Source of the DNA: Pedobacter steynii | Lineage (GTDB): Bacteria; Bacteroidota; Bacteroidia; Sphingobacteriales; Sphingobacteriaceae | NCBI RefSeq assembly: GCF_900103665.1 | Contig: NZ_FNGY01000004.1 | Coordinates: 496,001 to 560,000, forward strand | Direction: 5' to 3' | DNA length: 64,000 bases | Shown here: positions 27,721 through 38,096 of the stretch, piece after piece | Position numbering within the stretch: the stretch's first letter is position 1 | Layout: every line of letters starts with the position of its first letter | Made by a program: the position numbers and the translations under genes | The notes under the pieces: model-generated | Database searches by the model: none | Told to the model about the DNA's origin: nothing | What the model saw: only the letters and a program-made list of their open reading frames with translations

Positions 27721-30700
27721 TTAAAATCTAAGGTTAGCACCAAACATGAAGGTCCTTGGTCTTGGGTAATAGCCAATGTCAATTCCAGAAGCAAATCCTT
27801 CTGTTCCATAGCCGATCTCTGGGTCCATACCATCGTATTTGGTGAAAGTGTATACATTCAATGCTGCAGCATACAACCTCAGTTGCTTCAGGTAACTCTT
27901 TTTCAGCACCTTTCCAAAATCATAACCAATAGTGACATTGCTGATTCTTAAATAATCTCCCTTTTGGAGGTATAAATCAGAGAAAGAGGTCCAGTTTCTA
28001 TTGTCGTCTGTCACACGGGGAATCGTATTCGAGGTTCCCTCTCCATGCCAGCGGTCCAGAATTCTGGTCGTATAATTACCGTATTGTCCGGACTGATTAC
28101 GATAAGACTGGACAATGTCATTGCCTGTAACACCGGAAGCAACCAGGGAGAAGTCAAACCCTTTATAATCTGCAGACAGGTTGATTCCGAAAGTATAATC
28201 CGGATTAGGTTTCCCTATCATCCCGCGATCCAGATTGTCGATGATTCCATCTCCATTTTGATCTACATACCTCACATCACCGGGAGCTGCCGAAGGCTGA
28301 ATCACTTTGCCGTTAGCAGCCCTATAATTGCTCACCTCCTCCACATTCTGGAAAATTCCTGCCGTTTTTAATCCCCAGAAATATCCGATAGGGAATCCGT
28401 TTTCAGCCCGGTAAAATTCTGATGAGTTGTCGTACAACTGATTTGTCGACCCATGAATGATGCCATCAGCTGTGGGGATCTTACCCACTTCATTTTTATT
28501 GTAAGCACCATTTATCCCGATCGAGTAATTGAAATCGTTGATATGGCTTTTATAAGATATCGCCAGTTCTACACCAGAGTTTTTCACATTACCTCCATTG
28601 ATAAAAGGTGGCAATGCCCCTGCTGTGGCAAGAATCGGTGCCGAGATCAACCAATCTTTGGTTGTTTTCTTATACCAATCAAAATTTACACTCAACTTTC
28701 CTTTGAGTAATGTGGCATCAAATCCTAGATCTGTCTGTTCAGAAGTCTCCCATCTGACATTAGGGTTGCCCAATCTGCTTGGATAGGCTCCTGGAGTAAG
28801 TACCCCTTCTTTGTCTCCAAAGATATAATTCACCTTATCGAAGGTAATGGGAGATAAATACTGGAAGGCGGCAATATTCTGATTTCCTACCTGTCCCCAG
28901 CTGGCACGGACTTTCAGGAAGTCGAGCCATCCTTTCTGCCCTTCAAGGAAACGTTCATTGGTTACGACCCAGCCTGCGGAAACGGAGGGGAAATAGCCCC
29001 AGCGGTTTTGAGCAGCAAATCTGGAAGAACCATCAGCCCTGAAAGTCGCATTGATCAGGTATTTTTCTTTGTAATTGTAATTTAACCGGCCAAAATAAGA
29101 AAGCCTCCGGTCCGCATCATTAGGCCCTCCGCCAATGGTGATCCCTGCGCTGTTCTTATTGAGCGCATTGCTCAGCCAGGCATGATCCAGGTCTTCAAAA
29201 ATCAGGTTGGTATTGGTTCCAAAAATATTGGAACCATCAGCACGATAAGCAGAACTCCCTGCCATGATTTCAAAAACATGGTCTTTTTTAAGGTCAAACT
29301 TATAACTCAACAGGTTGTCCCACATCAAAGACTTGCCTTTGTTCATCGTCTGGCTTGCACTGGTTACGGTATTGTAGGCATAGATGGAAAGGTTGTAAAT
29401 CGGTTTAAATGAATTGCTTTCCCCGGCGCTATAGTCCATGCCCAGACTTGTCCTGAACTTTAGGTTTTTGATGGGTTCAACGATCATATAAATATCGCCC
29501 AGCAGCCTTTGGGTGTTTCGCCTGTTCTTGTTATTGAGTACCATTAAAGCGTATGGATTTGCCTCTCCATTATTCCAGGTCGATTTACTGTTGTCAAAGA
29601 AATTACCCTGATCGTCATAAACCGGAACAAACGGACTGGTATTAAATGCTCCACGTAAAGAGTTGTTGTACTGATTACCTACCCCAATCCCGTTATTTTT
29701 TATGTCGGAATAAGTCAGATGCTGACCGATTTTAAGAATGTCTTTATAAAAATTATGTTCAGAATTGATTCTAAAACCATAGCGTTCATAGTTGGATAGT
29801 TTTTTTCCACCCACCACGCCTGCCTGTCCGGTATAGGAAAGACCAAGAAAATATACCGAAGTTTCGGAAGCTCCTGAAGCACCGAGCACATAATTTTGTG
29901 TCGGCGCGTTTTTTACCAGCATTTCATCGATCCAGTTGGTTCCCGCTCCCAGTGCATCAATCTGCGCATTGCTGAAAATCGGTTGTTTTCCCCCATTGAT
30001 TGCGGCCTCGTTCATCATAGCGGCATATTTGGAGGAATTGAGCAGCTCCGCCTTTCTTGCTACGTCCTGAATACCAGCATACATGTCGAATGTAATCTGC
30101 GCGGCTTGTCCCCGCTTCCCTTGTCTGGTCGTCACCAGGACCACGCCATTTGCGGCCTGAGAACCATAGATCGCCGCCGAAGCGGCATCTTTCAGGATGT
30201 CAATAGATTCGATATCTGCAGGATTCAGATAACTGATGTCGCCGGTAAGAACCCCATCCACGACATACAGCGGTCCTGAGTTACCTACCGTTCCCAATCC
30301 CCGGATGGTCACTTTCATCCCTTCGCCCGGTTGTCCGGAGGTTGATGCAATCTGCACCCCGGGAGTAAGTCCCTGTAATCCCTGTAAAGCATTGGTACTG
30401 CTTTGTTTTTGCAAAGTTTCCCCCTTTACCTGAACCGTAGCCCCGGTAACGAGTTTTTTCTGTTGCACGCCATAACCCACCACGACCACCTCCGAAAGGT
30501 TTTGCAAGTCATCTTCGAGGTTGATGTCGATGACATTCGCGGCTTCTACTTTGACTTCTTTGGCGACAAATCCAATGGAACTGATTTGCAGAACATCGCC
30601 GGTTTCCGCACTGATGCGGTAAACACCCTGGTTATTGGTACTTACACCAACACTTTTGCCTTTTATTTTTACCACAGCTCCAGGAATAGGCAGCCCATTG

Positions 30701-30834
30701 GCTGCTCCGTTTACCTTTCCATTGATCTGACGCTGCTGTGCCAGTGCCTGCTGACCGAAAGTCAGCACAGAGAAGAGCATCAGTAAAAAGATGCGCTTCC
30801 ATTTGAAAGTGAATTTCTTTTCCATGCTGTTCAT
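27721..30834 (-). CDS. SusC/RagA-family TonB-dependent outer-membrane transporter
   Basis: The protein is 1037 aa. It has a signal peptide (about 1-32, QQALAQQ), an N-terminal carboxypeptidase-like domain (about 36-115; INGKVNGAANGLPIPGA region), the TonB box-like EVVVVGYG, a plug domain (about 125-240; YVVDGV and IDILKDAASAAIYGSQAANGV) and a C-terminal 22-strand barrel ending in MFGANLRF. Such proteins import oligosaccharides with energy from TonB-ExbBD. The start may be ATG 30834 or 30825. It is co-transcribed with susD and lies downstream of GH31 across a 99-base gap containing a strong hairpin. Confidence 0.96.
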   Translation of the reverse strand: MNSMEKKFTFKWKRIFLLMLFSVLTFGQQALAQQRQINGKVNGAANGLPIPGAVVKIKGKSVGVSTNNQGVYRISAETGDVLQISSIGFVAKEVKVEAANVIDINLEDDLQNLSEVVVVGYGVQQKKLVTGATVQVKGETLQKQSSTNALQGLQGLTPGVQIASTSGQPGEGMKVTIRGLGTVGNSGPLYVVDGVLTGDISYLNPADIESIDILKDAASAAIYGSQAANGVVLVTTRQGKRGQAAQITFDMYAGIQDVARKAELLNSSKYAAMMNEAAINGGKQPIFSNAQIDALGAGTNWIDEMLVKNAPTQNYVLGASGASETSVYFLGLSYTGQAGVVGGKKLSNYERYGFRINSEHNFYKDILKIGQHLTYSDIKNNGIGVGNQYNNSLRGAFNTSPFVPVYDDQGNFFDNSKSTWNNGEANPYALMVLNNKNRRNTQRLLGDIYMIVEPIKNLKFRTSLGMDYSAGESNSFKPIYNLSIYAYNTVTSASQTMNKGKSLMWDNLLSYKFDLKKDHVFEIMAGSSAYRADGSNIFGTNTNLIFEDLDHAWLSNALNKNSAGITIGGGPNDADRRLSYFGRLNYNYKEKYLINATFRADGSSRFAAQNRWGYFPSVSAGWVVTNERFLEGQKGWLDFLKVRASWGQVGNQNIAAFQYLSPITFDKVNYIFGDKEGVLTPGAYPSRLGNPNVRWETSEQTDLGFDATLLKGKLSVNFDWYKKTTKDWLISAPILATAGALPPFINGGNVKNSGVELAISYKSHINDFNYSIGINGAYNKNEVGKIPTADGIIHGSTNQLYDNSSEFYRAENGFPIGYFWGLKTAGIFQNVEEVSNYRAANGKVIQPSAAPGDVRYVDQNGDGIIDNLDRGMIGKPNPDYTFGINLSADYKGFDFSLVASGVTGNDIVQSYRNQSGQYGNYTTRILDRWHGEGTSNTIPRVTDDNRNWTSFSDLYLQKGDYLRISNVTIGYDFGKVLKKSYLKQLRLYAAALNVYTFTKYDGMDPEIGYGTEGFASGIDIGYYPRPRTFMFGANLRF

Positions 30835-30895
30835 TAAGATTTAGTAAATAATTGATTCATTTTATATTTGGTTAGTATTAGGTTTTGCTCCGTTT

Positions 30896-30926
30896 CCGCC
30901 AGCCAGGCAAAGCACATGGCTGGCGG
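30896..30926. promoter_or_regulatory. Intergenic hairpin between GH31 and susC
   Basis: Perfect 10-bp inverted repeat CCGCCAGCCA / TGGCTGGCGG with an 11-nt loop, 8 bases after the GH31 stop. No T-tract follows it on the minus strand, so it may be an mRNA-processing or stabilising element rather than a full terminator. Confidence 0.5.
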
Positions 30927-30933
30927 GATTATT

Positions 30934-33789
30934 TTATTTAAGTTGTACAGACAGTTGTTTTCCTGTATAGATCAGGTTGTAGTCCGCTTTCTGATTAAAG
31001 TCCAGCCCCTTTCCTTTTTTAGCGCTGATCACCACAATTCTGAAGATGCGTTTTGGCAACATGCCCTCAAAACTTCCTTTGCGTTCAGACAATTCCAATA
31101 ATTTTGTGCTTTCTGTGTATTTTAGATGAATGGTAGAAAAGGCCCCTTTTTCGTAGTTATAGTTTCCGCCTTCGTCCTCATAAAGAGAGAAAACCGCGTC
31201 CTTTCCCGTGTAAACAAATACCGTCAGCGTATCTGTGGCTTTCTCATCGGTATATTGCAAGGCTGGTCCAGTGGGCAGGATACTACCCTCCTTAACATAT
31301 ACGGGCATCCTTTCATAAGTAGTCGCCACCTGTAGCTCTTGCCCACCTTTAAAGTACTTTCCATTGTACAGGTCGTACCAGCCCTGACCTTCCGGCAGGT
31401 ATACTTTCCTGTATTGCGCTTTATATTTATAAACGGGATTGATGAGCAATGAAGGGCCAAAGAGATAGGCATCATTCAGGTTGGAGGCCTTTAGATCTTT
31501 AGGGAAATCCATCATCAAACCACGCATAATGGTATAATCCTGCTGAAAACTATTCCCTGCCAGTGCATAGATATAGGGCATCAGCCGATACCTCAGCTGG
31601 TTGTAGTAAAGCATGCTTTTATAGGCAGGATGACTTTCGGGAGCGATGTTATAGATTTCGCGGAAGGGATACTGCCCATGTGCGCGAAATAATGGCACAA
31701 AAGCGCCAAATTGAAACCATCGGGTATTCAGCTCCCTCCATTCTTCAAGATCAGCTCCTTTTGCGTTTTCATAGCGTTTTTCCACAGAAAACCCACCAAT
31801 ATCCATCGTCCAGTAAGGCATTCCTGAAAGTGAAAAATTAACCCCGGCACTGATCTGGCTTTTCATGTCCTCCCATCTGGAGGCGATGTCGCCACTCCAG
31901 GCTGCAGCTGCATAACGCTGCAAACCAGCAAAAGCAGAACGGGTTAAGATAAATACACGGTCGGTTTTATTCTGTTCCCGCTGTCCCTCATATACCCCTT
32001 TTGCATTGACCAATGGAAAGGCATTAAAATAGGTGGTCGAAGAACCTGCATAGGTGGGATTCATCAGTTCTTTCCTGACCTCAACCGGCAGGTTAGAGTG
32101 CATATCCGGTTCTGTGGCATCCATCCACCAGGCATCAATCCCTTTGCTGTACAGCCTTTTGTTCATCAAATCCCAGAATGCAGCTCTTGCTTTTGGATTA
32201 AAAGCATCATAAAAAGTGTTGGAATATCCTTTCCCAATCCAATCACGACGGCCATCTTCGATGTTTCGCTGGTAAAGGAATCCCTGTTTATCAAAATCAT
32301 GATAGATATCGAAACCTTTGTTAAATTTTGGCCAGACCGAGATCATGAGTTTCACATGCTGATCATGTAAGGTTTTGATCATTTGCTTCGGACTGGCAAA
32401 CCTTGCCGGATCAAACTGCTGACTGCCCCATTCCGGTTCTTTCCAGTAGGACCAATCCAGCACAATATTGTCCAGCGGGATCTTCCGGTCGCGGAATTCT
32501 TTTACTGCTGAGAGGAGTTCATCCTGCGTTTTATAACGTTCCCGGCTTTGCCAGAAACCCATTGCCCATTTTGGCAAGAGCACCGCTTTTCCGGTAACCT
32601 TGCGATAACCAGAAATGACCTGATCTGCATTTTCACCACCGATAAAGTAATAATCAACGCCTGCACCAGATTCAGATTGCAAAGCAAAGGTATTTTTTAA
32701 TGCTTCAGGAATTGGCGGCAAACAAGTTAAACCGAGATAAGATTCTCCGCCATCGGGAATCCATTCCATCCTGAATCTGACCTTTTTATTTTTTTGAAGC
32801 CTGAGGTCGAGCGTTGCGGAGCCTGGATTCCAGGCCTGTCGCCAGTAATCCGCCACCAGCTCCTCATTAAACCAGACTTTAATATATCCGGCATATTTCA
32901 ACTGAAGCTGATATAGGCCTTCTAAGCCGCTTTCGAGGTAACCTTCGTAACTGACTGCCGCTTCCTCCATTTTAATGCTGTCAGGGAACTTATGCTGATC
33001 TGTGAGCCAGTTTATGGAAAGCTCAGACACTGCATTGGTAAACAATATATTTTTAGGGGATGTTCTTTTGGCATAGCCGGCTGTAATCCAGCCCTCTTTG
33101 TTTTCTTTAGAATAAAGCTTTAAAGCAGAAAGCGGCTGATAATCCCGGATATCACCGGCGCGTGTAATGGAATTATTGTCCCACAGGATCCCGTATCCTT
33201 TGTTAGAAATGACAAATGGTACGCCAATTTCCGTATTGTATTGGATGAGGTCCACCCTACGTCCTCTATAGTTCATCATCCCCTGCTGGTGTTGCCCCAG
33301 GCCATAATAGGCTTCTTCTTCCTGAGCGTCAAACACCTGTGCAACGCGGTAAGAGGGGGATCCGCTAAAGACCTGAGGTAACAATGCCGCTTCAGGAACA
33401 GCACGCTGTTTCAGTAATAACTTATTACCGGCATCGCGATAGGTCAGCAGACCGGTCTTCCTGGAAATTTCAACACTTAAAGCATTCGTTTTTAGAATGA
33501 TCCGGTGATCGTCTGCAACGGTGGCAAAAGCGACATTTCCATTCGCCCTGTCTAAGGCCATCAGGCTCCTTTGCGGACTAAATTCAGGCTTTTCGGTAGC
33601 GGTCACATGGATGACCTGATCTGATACGGGCTCCAACCGGATTTTTTTGATACCGGTTAAAGAATTTGGGAGCTGGACTTCAATTCCAGCACTGGTCTTA
33701 ACATAACTTGCAGTTTCCTGCCCTTTAACATTGAGCTGTAGCAAGGCTGTGCCAATAAAGATTACGGCGGTGACCCTAATTTTATGCAT
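30934..33789 (-). CDS. Exported GH31 hydrolase with PA14 insertion, probable alpha-xylosidase
   Basis: The protein is 951 aa with a signal peptide (about 1-23). It has the GH31 N-terminal beta-sandwich (YYGLGQHQ), and a PA14-like insertion at about 240-360 (VSYEGYLESGLEGLYQLQL region, then FNEELVADYWRQAWNPG). The catalytic (beta/alpha)8 barrel has nucleophile Asp in WWMDATEPD and acid/base region WSGDIASRWED. A C-terminal beta domain follows. The PA14 insertion in GH31 is a feature of xyloglucan alpha-xylosidases such as Cellvibrio Xyl31A. It would remove alpha-linked xylose from oligosaccharides in the periplasm. It heads the susCD operon and neighbours the xylose catabolic genes, in agreement. 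Alpha-glucosidase activity cannot be excluded. Confidence 0.85.
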   Translation of the reverse strand: MHKIRVTAVIFIGTALLQLNVKGQETASYVKTSAGIEVQLPNSLTGIKKIRLEPVSDQVIHVTATEKPEFSPQRSLMALDRANGNVAFATVADDHRIILKTNALSVEISRKTGLLTYRDAGNKLLLKQRAVPEAALLPQVFSGSPSYRVAQVFDAQEEEAYYGLGQHQQGMMNYRGRRVDLIQYNTEIGVPFVISNKGYGILWDNNSITRAGDIRDYQPLSALKLYSKENKEGWITAGYAKRTSPKNILFTNAVSELSINWLTDQHKFPDSIKMEEAAVSYEGYLESGLEGLYQLQLKYAGYIKVWFNEELVADYWRQAWNPGSATLDLRLQKNKKVRFRMEWIPDGGESYLGLTCLPPIPEALKNTFALQSESGAGVDYYFIGGENADQVISGYRKVTGKAVLLPKWAMGFWQSRERYKTQDELLSAVKEFRDRKIPLDNIVLDWSYWKEPEWGSQQFDPARFASPKQMIKTLHDQHVKLMISVWPKFNKGFDIYHDFDKQGFLYQRNIEDGRRDWIGKGYSNTFYDAFNPKARAAFWDLMNKRLYSKGIDAWWMDATEPDMHSNLPVEVRKELMNPTYAGSSTTYFNAFPLVNAKGVYEGQREQNKTDRVFILTRSAFAGLQRYAAAAWSGDIASRWEDMKSQISAGVNFSLSGMPYWTMDIGGFSVEKRYENAKGADLEEWRELNTRWFQFGAFVPLFRAHGQYPFREIYNIAPESHPAYKSMLYYNQLRYRLMPYIYALAGNSFQQDYTIMRGLMMDFPKDLKASNLNDAYLFGPSLLINPVYKYKAQYRKVYLPEGQGWYDLYNGKYFKGGQELQVATTYERMPVYVKEGSILPTGPALQYTDEKATDTLTVFVYTGKDAVFSLYEDEGGNYNYEKGAFSTIHLKYTESTKLLELSERKGSFEGMLPKRIFRIVVISAKKGKGLDFNQKADYNLIYTGKQLSVQLK

Positions 33790-33912
33790 TCGAAAGATTT
33801 ACGGTTTATACTTGGTTAATTGAGATTAAAAGTATACGAAACGAAATCAATCAAGGGGACTCAAATGATAACAAATAGGTATTGAAATGTTAACAAAATG
33901 GCCTTTATCTGA

Positions 33913-36900
33913 CTAAGCCGTACTTTCTCCGGATTTCTGCTGCGCGTAAACTGAAGGTAAGACACCGAATTCCTGTCTGAAATAACGGCTAAAATGTTTG
34001 GGATTACTGAAGCCTGATTCATAGGCAATTTCCGAGATGCTGAGTTGAGATTTCAGCAAAAGGGCTTTTGACTTTTGGAGCCGGTAAAAACGGATATAGG
34101 CGATCGGAGATTTCCCGGTTAAGGGCAGGATCTTTTTATACAGACCTACCCTGCTCATGTTCAGTTCTGAGCTAAGCTGATCAACGGAATAAGCCGCATT
34201 GGACAAGTTCTTTTCCAGTTGTGTGGCCAGCTGCCTCATGAATTTATCATCCATAGATTCTATTCCCGTTTCAGCAGGCTTAAACTCGACTTGTTTAAGA
34301 AAGGTCTTTTTAGCCAGCGCTTGCTGCTGAAGGATATTTTTAATGCGGGACAACAAGATCTCAAAGTTAAATGGTTTGGTGATGTAATCATTGGCGCCTG
34401 TCTCTAAACCAATCAATTGATGATCCTCATTACTTAAAGCAGTGAGCAAGATTACAGGTAGCTGAGCGGTGCGTTTATCAGATCTGATTTTTTGACAAAG
34501 TTCCGTTCCGTTCATCACTGGCATGGTCACATCACTAACCACCAGATCAGGATGAACAGACAGGATTTTCTGCCATCCTTCTTTACCGTTCGATGCTTCC
34601 AGCACCTGGTAATAGGTGCTGAGGTTGTCTTTCAGGTAAAACCGGAAATCCTCATTATCCTCTACCAGCACAATGATCTGCTTTTTACTTTTCCAAACGA
34701 ATTCCGGGTCCCTGACCCAACCTTGCGCTTCCCCCAGCTCCTCTGGTAATACCGGCAGGTTCGCAACGGGGTCCGGATGTTCATTTTCCGGAGCAGATAG
34801 TTCCTGATCCGGACTGGTTTCAAGTGCAGCTTCGGACTCGGGAAGGGCTGCTAAAGGCAAGGAAACCTCGAACACAGAACCTTCATTTAAAACACTATTT
34901 ACATGTATAGTACCCCCATGTAACTTTACAAACTCTTTAGTAATGGACAGGCCAATTCCACTGCCCTGGTTAACTATAGAATCAGGCATATCATTCTGAA
35001 AAAAACGCTCAAATATCCGTTCCTTTTTATCCGGCTCCATACCAATTCCGGTATCTGTTACCTTAAGAATTAAGCTGCTTTTTTCCTGCTCCTGCGGGGT
35101 AACCATCAGCGCTACCGTTACCTTTCCACCTTCAGGTGTAAACTTAAAAGCATTGGACAACAAATTGAAGACGATCCGCTCCACTTTATCATGATCAAAG
35201 GCTACGATTAATTGCCTTGCCGTAGTATGAAAGGCAAAAGCGATCCGCTTCTGTTCAGCAATGTCATTAAAAGCGAGGCAAAGCTCCTGAATAAAGAAAA
35301 TCACATTGCCGGCTTTAAGCTGAATACTGAGTTCCTGTACCTCCATTTTCCGAAAGTCGAGCAACTGATTAACAAGGTTCAACAGCCGCTTTGCATTGCG
35401 GTGTATCAGTTGTATTTCCTGTTTTTTCGGTATGACATTCTGTCCTATCAATTTTTCCAAAGGCGTAATAATCAATGACAACGGAGTCCTGAACTCATGG
35501 CTTACATTAGTCAAAAACTTAATCTTCATTAAATCCAGTTCATGCATCCGATGTGCCTGCTGACGCTCCTGTCTGAGCAGAAATTCCTTCTTTAAACGTT
35601 CAATTCCACGGTGCCTGATATACAGCAAAGCCCCCCCTATCAGCAATACGTATCCAACATAAGCCAGCCATGTTCTCCAGAATGGTGGAAGAATAATAAG
35701 CTGAAGCGTAGCCTCATTATTCACCCAATTTCCCGTGGCATCGGTAGACATCACTTTAAAAACGTAAGTGCCCGGGTCAATATTCGTATAGGTTGCCCGG
35801 CGACTATTGGGCTGGGTTTCCTGCCAGTCCGGATCAAAGCCCTCCAATTTATACCGGTAACGAATTTTCTGAGGATTGAAATAATTGAGCGCAGCAAATT
35901 CAAGCGCAAAGCCATTCTGACTATACCTCAGCTCAATGGCTGTAGTAATAGTAATCGATTTATCCAGAATAATGCGACCGCCAAAATCCTCCCCTATACC
36001 CACACTTTTGTTGTCAATCTGTAAGTCAGTAAAGGTAATCCCTGGCTTGCTGTGATCAGTTTTAATGTGAGCAGGCTGAAAGAGGTTGAAGCCATTTGCC
36101 CCACCAAACACTAAATCTCCTGCCCGCGTTTTATATCCGGCATTTGCATTAAACGCAGCTCCCTGAAGTCCATCATGTTCATCATATTTATGAAACGTAT
36201 AAGAAAAATCATGATGAAGCTGTCGCTTAACGATGACATTAAACAGTCCGTTTGCCGTACTTACCCATAGGTTTCTTTGATGATCTTCTACAATTTTTAA
36301 AGTTGCTTTTTCTGCAAGTCCATCTTTGACATCGAAGTTCCGGAACTGTTTTGTAGCTGGATTCAATCTGCTCAAACCATCCCTTGTCGCGATCCAGATG
36401 AAACCATAACTGTCCTCCATCAAATCATATACTACATTATTAATTAAGCTACTGGCATTACCTTCCTCATATTCATAATGAACAAAATTTCCATCCGTTT
36501 TCAATTGATCTACGCCATCAGAACTTCCGATCCAGAGGTTTCCTTTCCTATCTTCGATCAGGCTGGAAAGAAAGTTGGAACGCACACTATTTTTCTCTCC
36601 GGCACGCTTATGATGAAAGATGCCCGTACTCCTGTCCAGACGGTCCAGGCCACCACTCAAGGTAGCCACCCATAAATTTCCTTTTCGATCTTCCAAAATG
36701 TCCCACACCCGATCATCTGCAAGAGTTTTCGGATTTGCAGACTGGTGTTTATAATGCGTAAAAACCTTTCCGTCAAAACTATCCAGACCACCAAAGTAAG
36801 TTCCAATCCACAATCGCTTAGTCCGATCCACATAAAGACTCACGATGATATCATTACTAAGACTGTTGGAATTATTCGCCTGGTGTTGATATCGTTTAAA

Positions 36901-38073
36901 CTGACCGGTTTTACGGTTAAAATAAAACAATCCGCCCCCATTGGTACCAATCCATAGATTTCCATGTTCATCTTCTGCAAAACGGTTCACATCGTCGTAG
37001 CTAAGGCCATTTGGGCTACTCCCCTGATGCTTGAAAAGAGGAAATTTAAGGATTTTCTCGTGGTAAAAGCTAAGTCCTTTTTTGAAAGTCCCCACCCATA
37101 TAATCCCGGAATTATCTTTATAAATACTCAGAATGCTATTTTGCCCGATGCTTTTGGGATCGTCATCTTTATGAAGAAGATACTTCATTTTAAAGTTCTT
37201 TTTATCCAGCAGATTGACCCCGCCATGATCTGTAGCGATCCAGATCTGACCATGCCCGTCCGCTATCATTCCATTGATCAGGTTACTGTTCAATGCCTGC
37301 TGCCCCTTATCTATAAAATGCTGCCGGCCACTGGCAGGACTATAATAATCGATTCCCCTCTGATTGTTCAACGTGTATACCCACAAGTCAGCATCCTGAT
37401 CTACAAACAGTTTAAATTCCTGAAAATCTGCCGGATCCACTTTCTTAAACACCAGAATGCGCTGTTTTACTTTAACTGTTTTTCTATCCAGCTGCGTAAT
37501 GGTCTTATCACGATGAACCAGCCAGATGCTCCCCTTCCTGTCCTGTTGAATCGCAGTAACGAACGAATCCTTAACTAATCGGGTCTTTGCAGCAGAGACC
37601 TCATACTTAAATACACCCTGTTCTTTTGCATTGAACCAAAAATTACCATCTTCGTCTTTGAACACATCCGAAACATTTTTTGTGGGGATATTCAGCGACT
37701 TAAACCAGGCACCGACGTTCCTGATAAAACGCTCCGTTTCGGGATCATAGATATTCGGCCCACTCCTCGTTTGCAGATACAATTTATTACCCGGAAGCTC
37801 ATAGATATTGGTGATAAAGTTGTCGATAATGGATGTGGTATCTCTGGGATTATGCTTAAAAACCTTCATGACCTGTCCATCGTAACGGTTGAGTCCGTTA
37901 AGTGTTCCAAACCACATAAAGCCTTTACCGTCTTTCAGTATGGCATTTACCTGATTGTGTGACAAGCCATTGGACAAATCCATACGGGAAAACTGAACCG
38001 GTCCGGGCTGTGCTGCGCCTTTCATGGAAATGAACAATAAGATCAGTATCATCAGTAACCCTCGCTGTCCCAT
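33913..38073 (-). CDS. Hybrid two-component sensor/regulator (HTCS)
   Basis: The protein is 1386 aa. In order it has a signal peptide (about 1-21), a periplasmic two-bladed Reg_prop propeller sensor with repeated LWIGT-like motifs (about 25-690), a Y_Y_Y domain (about 700-780), one membrane span (WRTWLAYVGYVLLIGGALLYI region), HisKA with the His in NVSHEFRTP, a HATPase domain (GSGIGLSITKEF), a receiver domain (VLVEDNEDF; Asp in DLVVSDVTM) and an AraC HTH at the C-terminus. All signalling residues are intact. HTCS proteins bind specific oligosaccharides and activate the adjacent PUL. It lies between LacI and GH31, so the GH31-susCD operon is the expected target. Confidence 0.96.
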   Translation of the reverse strand: MGQRGLLMILILLFISMKGAAQPGPVQFSRMDLSNGLSHNQVNAILKDGKGFMWFGTLNGLNRYDGQVMKVFKHNPRDTTSIIDNFITNIYELPGNKLYLQTRSGPNIYDPETERFIRNVGAWFKSLNIPTKNVSDVFKDEDGNFWFNAKEQGVFKYEVSAAKTRLVKDSFVTAIQQDRKGSIWLVHRDKTITQLDRKTVKVKQRILVFKKVDPADFQEFKLFVDQDADLWVYTLNNQRGIDYYSPASGRQHFIDKGQQALNSNLINGMIADGHGQIWIATDHGGVNLLDKKNFKMKYLLHKDDDPKSIGQNSILSIYKDNSGIIWVGTFKKGLSFYHEKILKFPLFKHQGSSPNGLSYDDVNRFAEDEHGNLWIGTNGGGLFYFNRKTGQFKRYQHQANNSNSLSNDIIVSLYVDRTKRLWIGTYFGGLDSFDGKVFTHYKHQSANPKTLADDRVWDILEDRKGNLWVATLSGGLDRLDRSTGIFHHKRAGEKNSVRSNFLSSLIEDRKGNLWIGSSDGVDQLKTDGNFVHYEYEEGNASSLINNVVYDLMEDSYGFIWIATRDGLSRLNPATKQFRNFDVKDGLAEKATLKIVEDHQRNLWVSTANGLFNVIVKRQLHHDFSYTFHKYDEHDGLQGAAFNANAGYKTRAGDLVFGGANGFNLFQPAHIKTDHSKPGITFTDLQIDNKSVGIGEDFGGRIILDKSITITTAIELRYSQNGFALEFAALNYFNPQKIRYRYKLEGFDPDWQETQPNSRRATYTNIDPGTYVFKVMSTDATGNWVNNEATLQLIILPPFWRTWLAYVGYVLLIGGALLYIRHRGIERLKKEFLLRQERQQAHRMHELDLMKIKFLTNVSHEFRTPLSLIITPLEKLIGQNVIPKKQEIQLIHRNAKRLLNLVNQLLDFRKMEVQELSIQLKAGNVIFFIQELCLAFNDIAEQKRIAFAFHTTARQLIVAFDHDKVERIVFNLLSNAFKFTPEGGKVTVALMVTPQEQEKSSLILKVTDTGIGMEPDKKERIFERFFQNDMPDSIVNQGSGIGLSITKEFVKLHGGTIHVNSVLNEGSVFEVSLPLAALPESEAALETSPDQELSAPENEHPDPVANLPVLPEELGEAQGWVRDPEFVWKSKKQIIVLVEDNEDFRFYLKDNLSTYYQVLEASNGKEGWQKILSVHPDLVVSDVTMPVMNGTELCQKIRSDKRTAQLPVILLTALSNEDHQLIGLETGANDYITKPFNFEILLSRIKNILQQQALAKKTFLKQVEFKPAETGIESMDDKFMRQLATQLEKNLSNAAYSVDQLSSELNMSRVGLYKKILPLTGKSPIAYIRFYRLQKSKALLLKSQLSISEIAYESGFSNPKHFSRYFRQEFGVLPSVYAQQKSGESTA

Positions 38074-38096
38074 TAAAATTTATATTTGGTATGTTT

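Noticed and set aside
36964..37578. 204-codon open frame antisense to the HTCS gene
   Set aside because: The HTCS frame on the other strand has full domain support; the antisense product shows no family features.
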